From Icerya purchasi (lineage: Eukaryota; Arthropoda; Insecta; Hemiptera; Monophlebidae): DNA of 64,000 nucleotides. The stretch is from positions 507,986,815 through 508,050,814 of the forward strand of contig CM077115.1 of NCBI GenBank assembly GCA_039619475.1, in the 5' to 3' direction. The notes beneath the pieces were generated by a model. That model was not told the DNA's origin. It saw nothing but the letters and a program-made list of their open reading frames with translations, and made no database searches. This document shows positions 59,374 to 64,000 of this stretch, piece after piece. Position 1 is the first letter of the stretch. Each line of letters opens with the position of its first letter. Position numbers and translations under genes: made by a program.

Positions 59374-61007
59374 GGGTATCGGTCGTGTGTTGTCTCCGTA
59401 CGAAGGCAAATTACGGAGAATGACGTGAAAAGATGAAAAGCGGAACAGAACGGATGCGAGAACAAAGAATAGTCCACTCGTTAGTAAAAGAATTTTTACG
59501 TTTTAGCCGGTAATCCGTTGTCCTTTTAGTGTTCGGCTTGCTCGGCAGTTATTTACGACCAAACAGTCAACCGACACCAGTCCCGATAAATACTAGGAGA
59601 GAGAGAGACGGGCCTCTCTCGCTGTGAAATATTTTTGATCGCCTTCTGCGACTTTGCTGGCGCGCTTGGTCGCTTTGTTTGCGAAAATTTCCAGATACGC
59701 CCCTGAAACTGGGAGAGCGGTTTTTGGGATTCCGAATTTCCAGTGAAACTTCTTTAGACCGTGCCGATGCGCTACGTTTCGAGAACTTTTCATAAATTAG
59801 CGCATCCTCCCTTTCTCGTAATTTGATAAAAGCGTCCCCGGGAATTCGGCCTTTTCGGAATTTCACGTTCGTCGGGGCCGCGCTCGAGTGGGGCCGACCG
59901 TTTGCTGCGAACGCGACAAGCGCGTTATTATTACGCTTTGCAGGGTGTTCGACGTAAGAATCGGGCACAGCGCTACATATAATGCCGCCGAGGAGGCCGC
60001 TTATCTGCTTCGCGTGTTTCTAAAGAATTACCATAGATGCAAGAACGAACAATGGCCCAACAACCGAACTCTGTACACTTTCACCGCTCTCCGTTCAAAT
60101 GAATTCGGCGGCCCACTTTGGCCAGTGCGCGTATGCGGTCATTTTTTCAGTCCTCCTTTTCCCCCCGATATCGATAAATAATACAGAAGTATCCGTCTGG
60201 CTAACGCGATAAACGAGGCTGCTTTGCTACTGTTCAAATTTGTTTTCCGGCACTACCAGCATACCTCTCTGTACGCTAATGGACGACGTCTATGATCCGT
60301 TTTTTGTAGCGTGCAAATTTTCCGAAAAAAACAGTAAAGAAAATTTTTGTGTCGAGAAACACTTTTTTTGGCTTTCCTTCAGTTTCTCCTTAGGAGACTG
60401 GCGGCATCTGGGATAGTGCAATTTTGCTATTTCCTCTGACCCCTCTATACAACCGAGAGTGTCTTATGCTTGCGGAATTGTGAGATTTCGCACTTTTCGC
60501 CAACCGGCGGGTACGGAAAGAAAGGTAGGCAGCATTTTGTAGACGGACGTTTCGGAGCCAGTTTCTCGACACCATTCTCCGATCATCGCCGGAACTTCTT
60601 TAATGGTATGTTGCTAGTCTCGTATTTGCAGGGCGGTAATGCGCGCGCCATAATCGATAAAAACTGCGTTCTATAAAAACCGCGATAAAAATATACAGCG
60701 AATTGTGTATATGACGCTAAATAGCTTTTTAAATTTTTTATTTATTATTATTAGAATTATTATTAAAAGCCTCAAAATTAAACAAAACAGTCTACTTATT
60801 AGGCTGTTCGCGAAAGTTTAGCATAATCCGTTCAAATTGAAATATAAATCAGATCTCGTTACGCCCAATAAATGCTTCCGTCAATAAACTTCGGGCGAAT
60901 TTTGAACGACATTGCCCTATATTACTGCCCCAGCCGGTTGATGATAAAAAAAACAACTAAATACATATATAAAAAAGAACGTTCTAGCATTCCGAAAAAA
61001 AAAATAA

Positions 61008-61050
61008 AAATAATAATAATAATAATAAATAAATAAATAAATAAATAAGA
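61008..61050. repeat. (AAT)n(AAAT)n compound microsatellite
   Basis: AAT units passing into AAAT units. Confidence 0.9.
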
Positions 61051-61140
61051 GAAAAAACCTACGAATTGGGAAGATGCGGAAAAACGCCGAAACTCTTTAC
61101 AAACGCGAAAGTACGGAGGAACAACGATCAAATATAATGG

Positions 61141-61960
61141 GCGGTCAAAAAGTAAGTTGCGGAACTCATTTTCTCAGTGGGGGAACACTGTAAAGCGTAT
61201 TCAGATTTTTTGACAGAATAAAATGCAGTCTAATAAGGCTATACAGATTTCATAAAGACAACGTACTTACAAAAGTGGAAGTGCCATTAGGACGTCCTAC
61301 CGCGTGTTTTTGGTATGGAAAAGGCAAAACTGCCGCCGAAATCTGCCAAGAAATTACACATGTTTATGCTGACAATACAAAAAAAAAAAAAAAAAGTGTT
61401 GAAATGGTTAGAAAATGAATGAAACAATTCGCTGCGGAGGGCAGAGCTGCATGATTTATTGCGGTCCGGTCGACCAGCTCATGCTACGACAATAACCTGA
61501 ACAGCGTTCGTGCATTGCTCGGTAAAGATCGGAGATTTTTGATCCAGGAAATTTCGCATGGCAGTACTAAAAACCCTTCGAACGGTTATTCAAAACAAAA
61601 ATAAAAAAAAAACTGCGCGATAATGTCTATTACCGCTGCTGTGAATTTGGACCGCATGCATATTCTCCCGATTTAGCGCCATCGGATTTTTACCTTTTCG
61701 CCTGTTTAAAATTGGCAGTAAGCGGCACACAATAGCGAAAGAAATGCAGGTTGCAGTTCAATGTCTTAACAAATTTGGCGGCAGAATGGTGTACTTCCGC
61801 GGCCTTGAAAAACTTGTATTACGCCACAATACATGCCGTTATCTTCATGAAACTATTATAGCTGCATTAGGCATCCCTGTATTTTATTCTGTCAAAATCT
61901 GATTAGCGCTATACAGTGTTCCGCCACTGAGAAAAACTCTAGTTACCGGAAAATGATCGG
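61141..61960 (+). mobile_element. Internally deleted mariner-like element with long TIRs
   Basis: The ends are long inverted repeats: TTCTCAGTGGGGGAACACTG at 61171-61190 and TTCTCAGTGGCGGAACACTG read on the minus strand at 61934-61915, continuing inward with TCAGATTTTTTGACAGAATA versus TCAGATTTTGACAGAATAAA, about 80 bp in all. Between them the plus strand encodes pieces of a mariner transposase: GKTAAEICQEITHVYAD (HTH), VRKWMKQFAAEGRA, LLRSGRPAHATT, VRALLGKDRRFLIQEISHGS, then directly GPHAYSPDLAPSDFYLF. The segment with the first two catalytic Asp residues (about 170 residues) is missing. A, K-rich insertions and frameshifts show that it is dead. A TA lies beside the right end at 61961; the exact left end is uncertain. 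Confidence 0.87.
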
Positions 61961-62022
61961 TATTCATTTAGCCTCGAATATAATCTACCATTCAGCCGAT
62001 CAGTGATCCTGTGTACGTAGAA

Positions 62023-62412
62023 AGAGTATAATGGATTGTGAAGTTAAGCTTTTCATAATGGTACTTAAGGATCTAATTGATCTAAGGAGAATACTGGGGC
62101 CAGTTTTTTTCTTTCGATCGCGCCTTTACCTTCCCAGATTTCTCTGGTACCTAATTCAATTTCAGATTCGCTTGGATCCGGAACGAAACAAGTCCCGAAC
62201 CCGTGACCTCTGGTTTGCGGCCAAGCGCCTTAACCACAGAACCCCAAGTTGCTCCGAAGTTTGACCCAGCCTGAAATAATTAGGTACCAAAGAAACCCGG
62301 GAAGATAAAGGCGGATAATCCAAAAGTAGAAAGGAACTGGCCCCAGTATTCTCCTTAGATCCATTAGAACCTTAAGTACCATTATGGAAAATTTCACAAT
62401 CCATGATACTCT
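62023..62412. mobile_element. Fold-back element with tRNA-like core
   Basis: Left arm 62023-62165 and right arm 62270-62412 are inverted copies of each other, roughly 80-85% alike by eye (shared blocks: CATAATGGTACTTAAGG, GGAGAATACTGGGGCCAGTT, GGTACCTAATT). The 104-bp centre, read on the minus strand, has GTGGTTAAGGCGC (A-box-like), the hairpin TTGG-CCGCAAA-CCAG and CACGGGTTCGGGAC (B-box-like), as in a tRNA-derived SINE head. Partial copies of one arm occur at 41761 and 17408. It is either a MITE that captured a tRNA-like sequence or a SINE bounded by inverted repeats. Confidence 0.8.
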
Positions 62413-62433
62413 ATCTGGGGTATAGGACTTACT

Positions 62434-63404
62434 TTATCTGTATACATACAAACATAAAGTTATACACCTCGTACATAAACGCGAATCGCATTCGTTATAG
62501 AACCGAAATTAGCGAACATGGTCGATTTTATTCAATAATAATAGAAATGTCAAATTCCTCACAATTACGAGTAATATGCTTTCCGTCTACACTGATTTTC
62601 CGCTGGATGTGAACTGAAGAGAGAAAATGATCAATGAATTTTGAGAAAAATTTGCGGAACCGCAATATGGAAGCACAAATAGAGTATGAGATCAAGGAAT
62701 GATCATTGGGAAGAACCATAAGCACTCGGAAAAAATTTGGCGCGGTGGAATTATTTAAAAAATACAGTTTGAGCGAGGAGATTGGTGAGCGCATATGTGC
62801 TGCAAATATAAACAAACATTTACTTAAACAGCTAAGTAGTGGAAATGAATATGTGTGCGTATACTTCGGTTCAGATAAAAGGGAAGTAAAAAATATTTTC
62901 TTTTAAAACTCGTTGGTTTGTATGCAATTTTTTTCTATCTTTACTGTTTTTGACTTCTAAAAAGGAAATTAGTTTAAAAATTGAATGCGAAACTGCTTCT
63001 TCACTTCACGGGGATGGTCATTTAACTTTTATTTGCGCGTTGGTTTTTTTTTTTTTTTACTTTTCGTGTTGCTATACACGTCCTCTTATCTTTTTATTTC
63101 TCGGGTTTCCCAGCTAGTATACAGGATATACATATGTATTCACACTGCTTTGGTTTTTATTCTTTTTAGGAGTGTTCTCTTTTTTTCCGTTTTTTTTCTT
63201 CCCATTATAGTTACTATTTTACTTGTGCATTAATGTTTTAAACATTTTTCCTGCAATTTTTAGTGTTTCATTTAAATTTTAACTGCTAGTTTCTTCTTCG
63301 TTTTTTAGTAGAGATGCGCAAATCAACTCTGCTACAGGAATTTTCGATACATATATGGGTCCTTTCATATTCGGTTTTCAACTCCAACTCCGATCGAGTT
63401 ATCT
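62434..63404. other. AT-rich DNA, nothing recognised
   Basis: Short open frames at 62403-62906 on both strands have no recognised motif. Confidence 0.45.
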
Positions 63405-64000
63405 ATTTCACGTCTAGCACATACTCGTAATATTCTTCTTCTTCATCCGCCGTCTCTCCATTTTGAAGGTTGGCGATCCACAATTGGAATTTCTTTCTAT
63501 CAACGGCTGATCGAAAAAGTTCTGTTGAGGAACAACAATTAAACTTGTTACTAAGATTGTCCATCCGTGAAATTTGACGTCTTCCTCTCGATCTCTTCCA
63601 AGGCGATTTTACCCTCAAGTAGTATTTTTAGAATAGTATATCTCGATCCTCTCATGATGTGTCCCAAATATTGTAGATTCCGTTTCTCGAAGGAGTTCAT
63701 GATTCTTTCCCAGTCTGTTAAGTACTTCAATATTCTTCATTTTGTGAGTCCATGGTATTTTCAGGATACGTCGGTGTAGCGGTACATCTCAAAAGTGCTG
63801 TGATCTTTTTTCCTAATGTTGAGTCTAGTGTACAGCATTCACAACTATATAGAAGGACGGACAAAAAACGTAGCATCTTACGAGTCTAATCTTCAATTCC
63901 AATTTCAATTCTTGATGCGTTAATAGATTCTTCATTCTTATTAGTGCTATCCTTTGCTCAATCCTGCTACGTATCTCACCGGTCTGGAAGTACAATTTTC
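63405..64000 (-). pseudogene. RTE-type LINE C-terminus, runs off the window
   Basis: Minus strand from the window end: GEIRSRIEQRIALIRMKNLL, TLGKKITA, PLHRRILKIPWTHKMKNIEV, LNRLGKN, then YLGHIMRGSRYTILKILLEG across a shift, KIALEEIERKTSNFT, and finally CSSTELFRSAVDRKKFQLWI then ANLQNGE with a GAA-rich end (63430-63446). It matches the end of the 52.8-kb copy (RSRIEKARAAFITMRNLL, CTSIELFRSVDSK, WIANLRGGS), so both belong to one RTE family. Several frameshifts. The RT catalytic core would lie beyond 64000. Confidence 0.87.

Larger units (their letters stand above)
54771..61140. other. Unique-looking DNA with microsatellites
   Basis: 6.4 kb without a recognisable element. Short open frames, including a 133-codon minus frame (59968-59567) in a G+C-richer island at about 59560-60200, show no known domain. 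The island may be regulatory or exonic, but nothing in the sequence proves it. Microsatellites are listed separately. Confidence 0.45.

Noticed and set aside
59567..59968. 133-codon minus-strand frame in a G+C-richer island
   Set aside because: Overlaps other open frames on both strands, Arg/Ser-rich, no known domain; G+C-rich sequence has fewer stops by chance.
1..64000. CRISPR arrays, operons, prophage, plasmid or bacterial defence genes
   Set aside because: No spaced direct repeats or bacterial gene organisation; the sequence is clearly eukaryotic.
1..64000. LTR retrotransposons or endogenous retroviruses
   Set aside because: No paired long terminal repeats, protease, integrase or gag-like motifs were seen; all RT motifs are of the non-LTR type.

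Overview
The window is AT-rich eukaryotic DNA, most likely from an arthropod. It is dominated by decayed non-LTR retrotransposons (LINEs), with mariner and hAT-type DNA transposon relics, tRNA-derived SINE-like sequences and microsatellites. I found no convincing host protein-coding gene in 64 kb. The only credible single-copy functional gene is one tRNA-Glu(UUC) at 36373-36444 on the minus strand. The arthropod assignment is inferred from the mixture of CR1/L2-like, I-like, R1-like, Jockey and RTE LINEs with mariner elements; nothing in the window fixes the species.

Layout. 0.7-6.6 kb: an almost complete CR1-like LINE on the minus strand, with ORF1 (PHD finger, coiled coil, FP-like C-terminus) intact and ORF2 (endonuclease plus reverse transcriptase) broken by one frameshift. 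It sits between two (AAT)n tracts, the outer one belonging to the 3' tail of another LINE. 8.4-9.7 kb: a decayed relative. 11.1, 15.0-16.1 and 20.5-21.1 kb: decayed Jockey-like copies. 13.9-14.2 kb: a near-perfect 239-bp palindrome. 23.6-25.5 kb: an R1-like LINE whose 5' part is inverted, with a 15-bp target-site duplication, the classical product of twin priming. 25.8-26.7 kb: an RNase H-bearing LINE fragment nested in an older LINE. 29-34.5 kb: I-like and RTE fragments. 36.4 kb: the tRNA gene. 37.2-37.8 kb: a mariner transposase remnant. 41-46.3 kb: a SINE, I-like fragments and a second copy of the 33-kb LINE family. 48.8-51.2 kb: two hAT-like MITEs and a short I-like copy with a clear target-site duplication. 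52.8-54.8 kb: RTE and I-like fragments. 54.8-61.1 kb: unique-looking DNA with microsatellites. 61.1-62.4 kb: an internally deleted mariner with long terminal inverted repeats, then a fold-back element with a tRNA-like core. 63.4 kb to the end: an RTE C-terminus running off the window.

The elements do not form an operon or a cooperative system. They record successive insertions: LINEs supplied reverse transcriptase for themselves and possibly for the SINE-like units, and mariner/hAT copies moved by cut-and-paste. At least seven LINE 3' ends share a GCAAATGCGCA / GCGCGAGTAGTGG motif followed in several copies by ATTTG and ATT repeats, which suggests one recognised 3' end used by several LINE families. 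Family names are by recognition of motifs in the translated sequence; no database search was run.
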